DNA from: Eleusine coracana subsp. coracana
Lineage: Eukaryota > Streptophyta > Magnoliopsida > Poales > Poaceae
Reading direction: 5' to 3'
DNA length: 64,000 nucleotides
Assembly: GCA_032690845.1 (NCBI GenBank)
Contig: CM064422.1
Coordinates: 6,200,001-6,264,000, forward strand
In this document: positions 45,843 through 57,534 of the stretch, one piece after another
Layout: each line of letters begins with the position of its first letter
How positions within the stretch are numbered: the stretch's first letter is position 1
Position numbers and translations under genes: made by a program
Notes under the pieces: generated by a model
Databases searched by the model: none
What the model was told of the DNA's origin: nothing
Seen by the model: only the letters and a program-made list of their open reading frames with translations

Positions 45843-46051
45843 GACGGCGCCGCGCACAAGCGGCTGCCATGAACGATCGCTCTCTCTCTCTCCCTGTATC
45901 TGTTCTGTTCTGTCTGTCATTGCCCTAGTGTTTGGTGAGTTTGATCTGGTTTCGCTTCCGCAGTTCAGGGCAGGTTGGGCTCCCAAATGTGAAACCGGTC
46001 GGGTCCAACCAAAGGCAACCGAAGACCGAGGACAACCCATTCCACTTTAGG

Positions 46052-46553
46052 CCTTATTCGATTGTTGTAAAATAAAATTCACATATATTAATTATAAGTA
46101 ATGTTTTAAATCGCTGGTTAAACCATTTAGTATTTAACCTGCTCAAACAGCTAATAGTCGGATAAATTAGGTTATAATGATAAATAGCGACTAAATTGTA
46201 CTATGAAACAAATAGCGGGGGTAGCTCCTAAAATAGTTATATCTGGAGATAGCAGCAGCTATATCCGAAGATTTAAAACTTTAATTACAAGACATGGATT
46301 GAGTGAAATCATATGTCATTCAATCTATGTGAAATAACAAATCTATGTCGTGATTTTATTCCCGGACTCGGAAGACTGAGTTTTGTTACATGTGTTGGAG
46401 ACATGAAAAAAGTCGGTTTAGATTCGGTTTCATACCATGCTAAGCCGAATCGAACGCTCATTCTATTGTAGATTGAATTTCAAACCGCGTCTAATTAATA
46501 CATATGATTTAGACTCCAATCCATGCTGTTCTAAACGTAAACGAACAAGGCCT
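46052..46553. mobile_element. MITE-like element with aggcctt terminal repeats
   Basis: Left end aggccttattcg and right end cgaacaaggcct are inverted copies of each other; the interior is AT-rich and non-coding. Target duplication not clear. Confidence 0.5.
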
Positions 46554-46614
46554 CAATGAAATTCATGAAATCAGTAAAGAAAATAAGTTGAAATGAAAAT
46601 GCAAAGACAGAGGA

Positions 46615-47791
46615 TGTTGGTGTTTCAATTACCAGCTAGTAGGGATGCGCGCTTCGGGTTTGGTGATGGCTTAGCAAGAGGACACGGGGGGTATACTGGT
46701 TTGGGATAAGCCCCTACGTCCAATTTTCGGACTTGCTCGTGTTACTTGCTCCGGTTGAGTACAATAGTGGTGAGAGAGGAGGGGTGCTCCAAGTCTCGGG
46801 TGCGAGTGAAGGCGGGGTGTGTGTGTGGAGTTGTGTTGTGTTTTTTTCTCGTCTTTCCCCTAGAAGAAGAAAGACCCCCCCTTTATATTCGGAGGGGATG
46901 GACCCATTTATATATAGAGAGAGAGTTCTACACATGTGGGGTTGTCGATGACGTGCTGAAGAAGGTGGAGTCTTTAGTCGGCGACGTGGTCTTCAATTCT
47001 CGTGGACCCCCTTTCCTAGTTGCCGCGTCCGGAGGCAGGCATTGTATTTGGGCATGCTCTCGTCCTTTGTTGATAAGCCGCATCTCCGTCGTTCCTGTAG
47101 ATGGCATGCTCCGTCGCACGCGGGGAGGTGCGTCATGGGCCCGTCGTGTGGTCTAGACGGCATACACTCTTGCTGCCCATTGGCTCCCTTGTTCATCCAC
47201 TGTGAAGGATGTCATCGGGAGTTGGCGCTAATGAGTGCCCTGTCATGCCCACTTACTTCAGCAAGCGTGGGCGATAAAGGGGGTGACGAAGCGGACAGGG
47301 AGATTTGACTCCCTGATACTGTGATAAGTATGGTGGGTACGATATTTAATATCGAGTAGTTGGTAGTTGAGAGTTACTCACTTGGTCACTCTTCTCCAGT
47401 CGGGGTTAGGACACTGGGTCATATTTTTCCGGACCCACTTAGGAGTCAGACTCCAACCTACAGGTGTCGGAGGTGGCGAGGCCCACTTGCCGATCGTCTG
47501 GGCCCGTGGTAGGAGACCTCGACCCCTGCCAAGGAGTCGGGCGGACGGGGCACGGCGGGCCTCTTGACTTCTACCGAGGGGTAGTGCGTAGAGGGTCGCT
47601 CGTCCCCTGCCGGGGGGTCGGACAAAGTGTCGTCGGTCATGACTGCCTAAGGGTCGGACGAGCCGAGAGCATGGCACAACTCTCGCGGCTAAGACGGGAC
47701 TGTCACGTGAATCTTTTCAGATGGGCCTTATCCAAGTGGCTCCTTGGTTTCTAGGGAGTGGCATGTGGCACCCCGATATTTTCCGTCGACA
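46615..47791. mobile_element. Candidate solo LTR
   Basis: Begins TGTTGG and ends TCGACA, with near-matching 5-bp flanks (gagga and gaggg). The internal text (ggggtatactggtttgggat, cctacgtccaattttcggac) is like LTRs of grass retrotransposons. No coding domains. The right flank abuts another MITE, so the target duplication could be coincidence. Confidence 0.5.
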
Positions 47792-47792
47792 G

Positions 47793-48014
47793 AGGGGCTG
47801 TTAGTTTTTATGGGTTAAAGAGCTAAAACTAAACTTCAGTTCAAATAATTAGCTCAAAAAAATGAACGGAAGTGTTAAAAGTAGAGCTAAACTTTAGCTC
47901 TAGAGATAAAAAAGACTTAAAAAAGTATAAAACTTTAACCTTCCAAGAGGTGTCAAAGTTTAACTCAAATTTTAGAATTTAAACTTTAGCTTTACATGAA
48001 AAAAAAACACCCCT
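47793..48014. mobile_element. AT-rich MITE-like element
   Basis: Ends aggggctgttagttttt and aaaaaaaacacccct are imperfect inverted repeats; the interior repeats taaactttagct-type words. Confidence 0.5.
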
Positions 48015-48284
48015 AAAATTGTGAATTTCGTGTCTGCAAATTCGGTTAATTATAGCCCAAATCACTCTCATGCTTTGTGATTTAATATAAAAGATTTTTG
48101 GCCTCCCTAATCTGAACAAATCATTGGCACAAAAGAATTAGTGTAGTATCTTTGTCATAACGTCAATAAAATAAAAATGAAGAGTATATTTTTACATATT
48201 TTTGCTCGCTGCAGAGTATTCGCTAGCTCATTGAGAATTCACTACAGAGTATTATAGATGAACAGTCATGAAAAAAAAAAGATA

Positions 48285-48531
48285 CTTCCTTCGTCTTTTA
48301 AATATAAGCATTTGTTGATTTTCAGACATCACGTTTGACTATTTGTTTTATTAAAAAAATAAAAAATATTATTTCTTTTTATTATAAAATGTTTTATTAT
48401 TAGATATATTTTAAATATTATTTATTTATTTTTATATTTTTGAAAAATAAATAAATAAGATAAATAGTCAAACATAGTATTAGAAAGTCAACAAATCCTT
48501 ACATTTGAGGCATAGAAAGGGACGGAGGGAG
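48285..48531. mobile_element. Stowaway-type MITE
   Basis: Terminal inverted repeats cttccttcgtctttta at the left and aaagggacggagggag at the right (consensus CTCCCTCCGTCC), flanked by TA on both sides; 247 bp. Confidence 0.85.
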
Positions 48532-48742
48532 TACAAACAAAATATAGTGAAAGCTATATTTTTTCCGTTTGAAATAAAGAAGCAACACATATCACCATTT
48601 GGACAGATACAATACTACACGTAATCGGTTTTATAGGTGGTCAAAAGTTATTCAAAAAAATCAACAACGCCAACAATTTAATACAGTAGGGAGTAATATC
48701 TGAAACTTTTTATCATGATACTTTAATAAAAAGATAGTGTTT

Positions 48743-50215
48743 CTACCTGATATTCAAAAATAACATATAAAGAGTTGGTGCACGCATGTAAAATATAACC
48801 GTTTGAGAATTGAAATCAGACCCATAAAAGGGGCTCAATCTCATGGGTGGTACCCCTCCCCGCCCATTTGACTCCACTCTAGGTGCAAACCAAATGGCCT
48901 TTGGGCAATCCACCCAATCGGATTTCAAGCCTCCCCGACCGCAGGACCGAAACCTACCGGCCTCCACGTCGAATTCCCAAATCTGATCAAGCTCCTTCGG
49001 CAACTGATCACGATATTTGTTCTGCTCGGTTCCCGGAGTTATGTTGGTGAAGTAGACGCAGTTAGGCCTCAGCCACGTCGACGAAGGTGAAGAGGCTGGC
49101 ACCGCCGCCACCGACTGGCTTCGATGGCCGATGAGGAAGGAGCTGCCGCCCAGGTGGTGCGCGTTTCTCCACCGCCGCGCGGCCGGGTCATTTCTCTGGA
49201 CACGCATCCGCATCGGGCGGTCTCGCATAGCCTCGGTGACGCCGGGCATGTCGCATCAAAACCACGTGCAACGCCCCGTCGCCGGTGAACACGATGTGCT
49301 TGACGTAGTGCCGGTAGTCGGGACCTGGAGGGCGCCACTTGGCAATCCGCACGGGTTCCACCTGGGACAACGCGTTGGCGTCGACGGACCAGATCTGCCC
49401 GCACAACGTCATGTACTAGAACTTCTTGCCATGGTAAACCAGGTCCAGGTCGCAGTTGACGTAGAACAACTCTCCACTGCGATCATCGTCTTCTTCCGGG
49501 TACGACCGTCCAGGCGCGACGGGCCAGTCCAGGTACTGCCACCCCTTGCTGCCCGCCCTCGTGAACGCCATGCCGTGGTCGTAGCGGCAGAGCACGGCGA
49601 CCGCGTAGTCCTGCGCGGTAGGGGTTCGGGCGAAGGCCACCCTCTGGACGAATCTTTGCTGCGGTTCCGGGTCATGATAGTCGCTCCAGAGATGGCGATG
49701 GGTGCATCGATTTGGCCAGCCAAACGTGAATCTTTGATCATAGGTACAGGTGCACGGCAGGAGTGTGTCGTCGGATGACAAGGGCACCCTAGGCCGGTGT
49801 ACGTTGTCGCGTTGGAGGGGGATCGGAGGCAGCCGGACCGCCGTCCCGGCGTCGGAGAGCGGGTTCAGCAGCGTGATGGAGAGGTATATGTCGACCAAGG
49901 CCAGCCATCCTTGGCTGGAGCCGATGCAGCGCTGCCCCGGGAGCGTCCACCGGAAGATGTTGCGAGGCGGGAGCGAGAGCAGCGTGAACCGCTCCCGGTT
50001 TACGGGTTTCCGCGCCGTCGGGGATCACCAGCCACGGGGATGGCATCGACGGGAGCGCGGCGCTCCAGGACCGGCACACACAACGGAAGCAGAGGCGAGC
50101 AGGAAGGCCGGGGAGATTGCCGATGCTCGTCAACAGATCAACTGGGAGCCCGCTCGCAAGGAAGGTCGCACCTGCACCTGCCTGGTATCGTGAATCAATC
50201 AGAAGATCCATATTG
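48743..50215 (-). pseudogene. F-box/DUF295 protein pseudogene
   Basis: N-terminal F-box-like region (LASGLPVDLLTSIGNLPGLP then CFRCVCRSWSAALP) followed by DUF295-type sequence (LPPRNIFRWTLPGQRCIGSS, GWQYLDWPVAPG, LVYHGKKF, LGGSSFLIGHRSQSV, LRPNCVYFTNITPG). The frame is broken three times: a shift near 49990-50010, an in-frame TAG at 49418-49416 after HGKKF, and another shift near 49200-49260. Intact members are substrate adaptors of SCF ubiquitin ligases. The original start is uncertain; an ATG near 50209 precedes the F-box. Confidence 0.8.
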
Positions 50216-50219
50216 TTTT

Positions 50220-51850
50220 TTCTTTGGTCCATATAATCACATAAATTTGGAGCAACACGTACGATGCAAGGCAATGTGCGGACGGGCATGTTTATCTTCT
50301 GTCAAAGGCGCACAAGTGCACGGCGATGACTCAAGACTCCTCGCTCAGATGCATTTCCTAGTCGACGGACAGTGGTCAAACCAAATACGATCTGCGATCT
50401 GCTATTTGTTACTACTAGTTCAGACTGGACGCCAAGTACTGTAGAAGCAAGGAGATTGTCAGCCTCAGATTATCTGAGACTGCGAGCGGCCTCACCGACG
50501 AGGAAGGCCAGCTGCACCACGTACCGGACTTACCTGAGTTGCAATATGATTTTCTGATCAACTCGTGTTGTGTTCAATTCATCGCATCCAACAAAATCTC
50601 TAGTGAACTAGACACAGAAGGCGAGCTAAATTAACTGCTCCGGCCACCTAAATCTTTAGTATTAAGAAAGAATGTAGTGCAGATACTGTGTTCAAAGATC
50701 ACACGCCAGGTTTCTAGATCCGTTGGGATGACATTGACAGAGCACTGCTTGTCTACAGTATGCTTTCATCTTCCAGTGTTTATGCAAAACCAAGATGAGC
50801 ATGAATTAATAAGAATCAGCGCCTCAGCACAGCTGAAGCAGGGACAAGCTGTAGCTTAGACATAATACAGCATTAGAAATTCCTAAGCAGTTCGCAACTT
50901 CAACTCATTTATGTCTTGTACTATGCGGAAGAGACAACAACGTTCGGATCATGCTTCTTGTATTTGCTCTAGCAGAGAAACCTGTGAACAGAAACAACAG
51001 AAAAAAAGTGGTCGATCATCAAGATTGCTCTTCCAGTGATTCTTACAGTCCTGCCATGTGGTAGCTTGTATCTACCCCTCTCATCTTCCTCCAAGTATCC
51101 TGTCTTTCTATAGTTCTGTTACAAATGATATTCCTTCAAGAATTCTGCAGGGCTCAAGCCGATTGGCTCCATTTGGCGCACAGGGGCGAAGGAGGGGAAA
51201 GTTTTGCTCCATGTTCTGATTTCTGACTGGATGCTAATTAGAGATCAGTAGAAAACCATCTGCAGCTGCTGCTTCACCAACGAGAAAGGATGCACCATGT
51301 ACCTGGCTACTCCTGAGCAACGGACCCAGTGGAACCATCCTTAAAGTGACTGACTGAACATAAACCCTTTCCATGCACAGAAATGTGCACTGAACTGTTA
51401 CTTGAAAAGAAGTGACATTGTTCTTTTCTCTGGGTGAAATTTTGCAAATAATAAAACAAAAAATTGCAAAACACAGAGTGACTTTGCAAGAAAGTTCTCG
51501 TTCTATAGCAGAACACACGATACCACCTTAGAGAGCAATAAAGATAATGGGGTTTTGTAACTCTTCGTTTATCCTCTTGAACAAAACATGACATTAAACA
51601 AGTAACAGTAAGAACACACAGAACACAAAAACTGCAACCTGCACAACTGTTTGAAAAATAATTTTCCCATTACGAATTCCCTAAAATAAAATATGATATT
51701 CTGATGACATAGTTCACCTCACAATCAGCACATCATGGTTAAATTTCTTTATCAAATAATAAAACAAAATCTTTTTGACACGTACAAGATCCAGAAAGGT
51801 GATATTTATCTAGTCTTGTCCAAAATCAACTCAATGTTCAAATGGTAAAG
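50220..51850. other. Spacer with a weak internal duplication; no gene seen
   Basis: Bases about 50420-50540 and 51220-51320 share diverged text (gactggacgcca / gactggatgcta, cctcaccgacgaggaagg / cttcaccaacgagaaagg), suggesting an old duplication. No coding region is supported. Confidence 0.35.
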
Positions 51851-51854
51851 CTTA

Positions 51855-52890
51855 CTTAGAAGTTATATTCATGCATCTGAATATGTATAACGTCTTCTGG
51901 GAGAGAGGTAGTGCATATGTAAAGTCATATGAGATTGTTCCAGTTTGTCAAATTCAACAACCTAAATGGTACTCCTGTGGTGAAACAGTTAATGAGTTCG
52001 AAGATCACAAATTTACATAAGACCAAAACAGGAGAAGTCAGAGATTGGTGATAGACACAAATGAATAAGGTTACCGGACCTATATGAAAGACGCTTTAGT
52101 CAAATTGACTTGGGGTTAAGCATGAATTTTTTTTCATTCTGAGTTCAGTGTAGATTGGCTTTCTATACAATGTCACAGCAATATCTAGTGCTGATACAAA
52201 AGGACAAAAACTTGGAGTGGTTGCCAGTGGATTTCCTGTATATTTCTTCCTGTGTTGCTTGATCGTTCCAATAGAGCTCTAGGTCCAACACATATACTGA
52301 CTAATTATTTTAGAAACTTATGGCAAACTATATATACAGAAGATTTAAAGAATTATGAACTAATTACAGTAGCTTTCTTAAATTCACTAGCCAATTACTG
52401 CAATACAGTATATATAAAACCAATGGTGCCAGAACTAACAACACACCAGCCAAAGCTTCACCTTTCACCACAATTGCACCAACTGAACATTTTTAAGTGA
52501 AACCCACATTATTGGAGCCCTCCTTCTTTAGGAAATGGCTTAGATGGAGCAATTGAAATTCAATATTCAAAAACGAATTACTCCATTCCAAGTAACAAAT
52601 TATGCCTTCCTCATACAACAAAATAAGCAGTTTAGATACAGAATTCGAAGCTCTAGTGCTATGCCTAAACTCAAATCTATAATCCTAAAAGCCTCAATTG
52701 GCATTTCTACGAACAGCGAAAAAATCATTATAGTCAATTTCACTAATTACTGTTTCCTGGTTCCAGAATTCTATTTCTGCATACAATAAACAAAGATGAA
52801 ATTGAGATATAAGGCCATACAGAGCTCGCGCTTTCGTGCCTCTCACTTGAAAACGATTTTGGCGCCGAATGTCCGCATCTTGGTCTTGGT
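51855..52890. repeat. Left copy of diverged tandem duplication, with truncated L7/L12 3' end
   Basis: Aligns in order with 52915-54260: shared pieces include gtaaagtcatatgagattg, cctaaatggtactcct, ccattccaagtaacaaatta and acaaaataagcagttta. It ends in a remnant of the L7/L12 coding end. Confidence 0.85.
52843..52888 (-). pseudogene. 3' fragment of mitochondrial L7/L12 gene
   Basis: Minus-strand reading KMRTFGAKIVFK then stop matches KMRAVGAKIVLE at the end of the intact gene at 54218, with the same 3' flank (gagctctgtatggcctt). Nothing upstream of it is L7/L12-like. Confidence 0.85.
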
Positions 52891-52914
52891 GAAAAGTAGA
52901 CGCAGAGATTACTT

Positions 52915-54260
52915 TTATAGGCCAAGTTATAATTATGCATCCGGAGATGTATAGCGTCTTCAGGGAGAATTGTATTACGCAAATGTAAAGTCATATGAGA
53001 TTGCTCTAGTTTGTCACATCCAAAAACCTAAATGGTACTCCTACGGCGAAACAGGTAAGGGGAATGATAAAAAAAAATGTACATGGGACCAAAACAGTAG
53101 TAGAAGTCAGGGAATGGTGATAGCCACAATTGAATAAGGTTAGCAGACCTATATGAAAGACCCTTCAGTCACTTTGACTTGAGGTGAAGCACGGATATTT
53201 TTATACTCATTTCAGTGTCGATTGGTGATACAGAAAGAAAAAAGAACAGAGTAGTTGCCAGTGGATTTCCCGGATATTTTTCCGGAGGATACCACTAGGC
53301 CTAGATACCACTCTCTACTGTCAAGCTATAGGTGACTAGGTCCGGCACATATACACTTACTTATTATTCCAGAAACTTATGGCAGCCCATACATACAGAA
53401 GGCATCTATTTATCAACCTTACATACAGAAGACTTATCAACTAATTATAATAGTTTTATTAATAGCACTAGCCAATTAGCAATAAAAATACATATATTTA
53501 GAACTTAAACCCTTTAAAAGCATACTGGACAGATTGCCACTACATAATCCACTACTAAGCACATCAAATCAATTCATTTAATTCAAATCATTTACACAGA
53601 ACAACCTGAGCCTCTATACTATTCTCAAAACTTTAGCAAGACATCTATTTCAGCATAAACAACAACTTTACATTCATATGCACTCATCTCAAACATTTCA
53701 GATATATCTTAAACTGTGCTGCATATAACTACTCTTAACAGGCCACAGGAATAATAACCAACTACTCCCCTTTTGATGAAAAGTTATCCAGTTATTGAAA
53801 TCAATGTTGCAAGAAATAATAACACACTGCCCAGAACAACACGTTTTCGTCACAATTGCATCAATTGGATGAACATTTTTAAGTGAAACCCACATTATTG
53901 GAACCCTACCTCTTTAGGAAATGGCTTGCATGGAGATAGAAGTCCAATATTCATACTCCATTCCAAGTAACAAATTATGCCTTCCACATACAACAAAATA
54001 AGCAGTTTAGATATAGAGCTTGAAGCTCTGTTGCTATGTCTAAACTCTAAATTTATATTCCCAAAAGACTCAGTTGGCATTTCCACCAACACTGAAAAGA
54101 TCACCAGAGTCAATTTCACTAATTATTGTTTCCTGGTTCCAAAATTCTATTTCTGCATATAGTAAACATAGAAGAAATCAAGAAACAAGGCCATACAGAG
54201 CTCGTGACTTCGTCCTCTCACTCGAGAACAATTTTGGCGCCGACCGCCCGCATCTTCTCG
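52915..54260. repeat. Right copy of diverged tandem duplication
   Basis: Counterpart of 51855-52890; its right end is the 3' part and downstream region of the intact L7/L12 gene. Confidence 0.8.
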
Positions 54261-54721
54261 GCGATGCTCTCCGCCTCTTCCTTGGGCACTCCGGCCTTCA
54301 ACACGGCAGGCGCCTTCTCCACGAGCTCCTTCGCCTCCTTCAGGCCCAGGTTCGTGAACCCCCTCAGCTCCTTGATGATCTTGAGCTTCGCCGCGGCGTC
54401 GAACCCCTCCAACTTCACGTCGAACGCCATCTTCTCCTCCTTCGCCTTCGCCTCCTCGCCGGCCGCCCCGGGGGCCGCTCCGCCGGCGAGCGGGGCGGCG
54501 CCACCAGTGAGGATGGCTAGTGGAGGTAGCTGGTCGACGCCGAGACGGCCGCGCAGGGCGTCGGCGAGGGAGGAGGCCTCGAGGAGGGTGAGGCCGCAGA
54601 TCTCATCGACGAGTGCTGAGACGCGGGGGGTCGGGGCGACGGCAGTGGAGAACGCAGCGGGCGGGAGGGCGGGGCAGGGAGCTCTGAGGAGGCGGCGGAG
54701 GTGGAGAAGGCGGGACGCCAT
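54218..54721 (-). CDS. Ribosomal protein bL12 (L7/L12), mitochondrial
   Basis: Single exon, 167 residues from the ATG at 54721. Residues 1 to about 35 (MASRLLHLRRLLRAPCPALP...) are Arg/Leu/Ala-rich without acids, a mitochondrial targeting peptide. Next come the dimerisation helix (VDEICGLTLLEASSLADAL), an Ala/Gly/Pro hinge, and the C-terminal domain that contacts elongation factors (FDVKLEGFDAAAKLKIIKEL, GLKEAKELVEKAPAVLKAG, EEAESIAEKMRAVGAKIVLE). It works as a multimer on the L10 stalk of the large mitoribosomal subunit. The frame stays open upstream to 54841, but the chosen Met starts the targeting sequence. A telo-box touches the start codon. A truncated duplicate of its 3' end lies downstream. 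Confidence 0.93.
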   Translation of the reverse strand: MASRLLHLRRLLRAPCPALPPAAFSTAVAPTPRVSALVDEICGLTLLEASSLADALRGRLGVDQLPPLAILTGGAAPLAGGAAPGAAGEEAKAKEEKMAFDVKLEGFDAAAKLKIIKELRGFTNLGLKEAKELVEKAPAVLKAGVPKEEAESIAEKMRAVGAKIVLE

Positions 54722-54730
54722 TAGGGTTTT
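54721..54730 (-). promoter_or_regulatory. Telo-box overlapping the L7/L12 start codon
   Basis: AAAACCCTAA on the minus strand, its last A being the first base of the ATG. Confidence 0.55.
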
Positions 54731-54985
54731 CGAGGGGGAGAGAGCTGACGCCGTCACGGCGATCGGCCGGTGTAGTGGTAGATCGATGACTCGCTGGACG
54801 GCTGGACCGCTGGAGTGAAGAGAGAACGCTTCCTCACTCAAGTCATGAAAGCGTACTTACAGAATACGTGAACTTGGTAGGAGGACGGAACTTCCCTGAA
54901 AATCAAAGTTCCTGGTAGCAGAAAACAATCCTCGAAATAGTAGACACCATCTTTTTTTAATTTACTTTAAAAGGGAAAATCTAAG

Positions 54986-55278
54986 GTTTTTTTTTTGAGA
55001 TTAGACAGTACAACTTAGACACTCACAACGCACGCACACTCACCTCTATAAACACACGTACGCAAGCCCTATCCCTATGAGCATCTTCGAAGACTGAGCC
55101 AGTAAATCCTCAAAATTAACAAAATCACTATTAATGTCTCATTGTCGACGGGAGTGTCGCCTACCACTGAAATTACAATACCGTTAAATCCTAGTAAATT
55201 CGCTCTCACAAAGAGTCGAACTCAGGACCTGAAGTACTACTGAGACTCTTGTAACCACTGTACTACAGACCCTTTCGC
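54986..55278 (-). mobile_element. tRNA-derived SINE, copy 2
   Basis: Minus-strand reading starts gggtctgtagtacagtggtt (A-box-like), has tcctgagttcgactctttg (B-box-like) about 50 bp later, and ends in an A-rich tail (T-run on plus at 54987-54996). It is related along its length to the SINE at 3787-4027. Flanks aaaagggaaaatctaag and aaaaaggaatctaag look like a target duplication with a small indel. Confidence 0.82.
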
Positions 55279-55590
55279 AAAAAGGAATCTAAGTTTGGAT
55301 TATCAACCATGAAAACTTTTGTGGAACGTGCCTTGATACGTATTTTATTAAGAGAGAAAAATAGAAAATAAAAAGTTTAAGAACGCTAAGTTCTCACGAC
55401 ACAACCTACAATCTAGTTACAAGTCGATCACAAACACTGAGCCAAAACCGACAACAACGCGAACTATGGAAACTCAAACTTTGAATCTGTACAATCGTTT
55501 TGCAACTTTACAATAACTATTGCATGAGTATATTTAGTTGATAGTTAAATATCTTCTCAAACAAATTCTAAAAGATGAGTACAAATAAAG

Positions 55591-56463
55591 GGTTGTTTGT
55601 TTTAACTTATGATCTATTTAGATTATTTAATTTAAATTAAATAATCTAATATTTATTTTATTTAAATTAAATAATCTAAAAAGCAAACAAAAAATCAGAT
55701 TATTTGGATAGATTATATAATCTACATACTAGATTATGATAATCTAATAATCTTCTCAAAAACTTATGTTTATTTTGGATTATTTTAATAAAATCCCCCT
55801 ACTCTTAATAAATTGTAAGAAATTACCCGTAATTGCCATTGCCCCATATGATTCCATATCCGAGCCCCCATCACCAACTCTTTCGTTCATCTCCCACCTT
55901 TGTTCCTCTCCTCTCTTTCTCTCCTCACAAACCCTTGATAAGATTCCCGTGATGTCCTTGGCGACGGCGGCCATCTCAGCCATGGCGGCACCCATGGCCT
56001 TGGTGGTGCTCATGGCCATGACGGCGATGCTCGTGGGCTACATGCTCGGCCTTGGAGACGGTGGCCTTGGGCTTCGCGGCTAGCTCAGCCTTGGAGGCGG
56101 CTCTGAGTTTGGCGGCAGCAACCAACTTGACCTGTGACAAAATTGCTATTGAATAATGATGAAATTGATTTTATGTGATAAAGAGGGTGTCATGAATATC
56201 TTATGTGATAAAATTACTAATGTATTATTTACTATAAAAATATAATTTTATTTTATTTAGAACATTTGTATGAATTCTAGAGTTAAATAAAATATATGAA
56301 CTAAATTTATTTGATTTGATACTATGCTGATTTATTTAAAAGAATGAAGTATTCAGATGTCTCCAACAAAAGACATAAGCCATCTCAAATAATCAAAGAG
56401 TATTGTTATCTTCCGATATCTATAATAAATAATCTAAGTATCAATAATCTAAATAAACAAACA
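55591..56463. mobile_element. Non-autonomous transposon candidate carrying gene-like sequence
   Basis: Ends are inverted (gttgtttgttttaac at the left; aatctaaataaacaaac at the right, complement gtttgtttatttagatt). Near the left end is a perfect 28-bp palindrome at 55620-55647. The GC-rich centre (about 55860-56130) differs sharply in composition from the AT-rich arms. On the minus strand it reads VKLVAAAKLRAASKAELAAK and PKATVSKAE, which recalls the Lys/Ala-rich part of linker histone H1. That suggests a captured gene fragment, but similarity to such low-complexity sequence is weak evidence. Confidence 0.4.
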
Positions 56464-56855
56464 TTTTATCTTGATCAAATAATTTAGTATCATAATTTTA
56501 TAGTTTGGTTTGGCTCCGTGCCACGCTACTTCCTGGGCCCGGTCTCCTGCCCGCTGCTCCCCTGCCCTTCACACCCTATACGTCACGATTGGCTTGTTGG
56601 CTTCACACCCTTCACCCACGATAGCCTATAATCCTAACTTCAAGCCGCCATCTACAGTCATAAAGATGTCTATAGTTAATTAATACACAACCGGAAGCCA
56701 CAATATTGTTAAGTATCAGTAATATTATCGAGGGCAATCCATCGAACACACTGACGAAAGGGCCGGCCCTTTACCGAGAGTCCCTGATATAGCACTCAGC
56801 AAAAGGGCCGGTACTAAGCAAAATGCATGCATGCAGCTATCTGATAAGGTGTACG

Positions 56856-57032
56856 CAGGGGCGGAGCCATAAGGGATGTGCTGTCGGTGCTGCAGCACCC
56901 CGGGCCATTAAGCTCTAACTTAATATCTTAAGTATAAATAAGAAAATTATCATATAAAATATCCAGTAAAATTCAATTAATTTCACAAGCAGCGCCCAAC
57001 ATCCCTGCACCCACTCGCTGGCTCCGCCCCTG
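56856..57032. mobile_element. hAT-type MITE with perfect 8-bp target duplication
   Basis: 177 bp, 14-bp perfect terminal inverted repeats CAGGGGCGGAGCCA / TGGCTCCGCCCCTG, flanked by ggtgtacg at 56848-56855 and 57033-57040. Interior AT-rich, non-coding. Confidence 0.92.
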
Positions 57033-57534
57033 GGTGTACGTGCAACTACGTGAGCTCCCAAGGCAAAGGCAGACCAAAGAGTTATCCTTCTCTTTATTAG
57101 TAGATTAATCATTTGGAGTAAAAAAATCTAAAAATAGTTTAGAGAACTAGATGATTACTTTGAAATTTTAAAGATCTAAATGAATATTTTTAAATAGCTT
57201 AGGGACCTACGATACACTTTACTCTAAAATAAAATAGATGGAGGTCTCTCTTTAATAGCGTTGTTCGAGTATTTTCAGTTGTGGGACACAGTACATGAAA
57301 TGGCCCTATCACAGGAACCAAACCATCACATTTGGTGGTTGGACAACTTAGGTATTTATTCTGCTATTTGAACCATGAGAAGGCTATTAAAGTCATGGGC
57401 TCCCCCAAAGTGCAAGGTGTTCTTGTGGTTGGCCGTTAAAAACCGATGTTGGACCGCCAATCGCCTCGCCAAGAAGGGGCTGCCACATCCAGTAAAATGT
57501 CCTCTGTGATCAAGAAGATGAAGATGTACAACAT

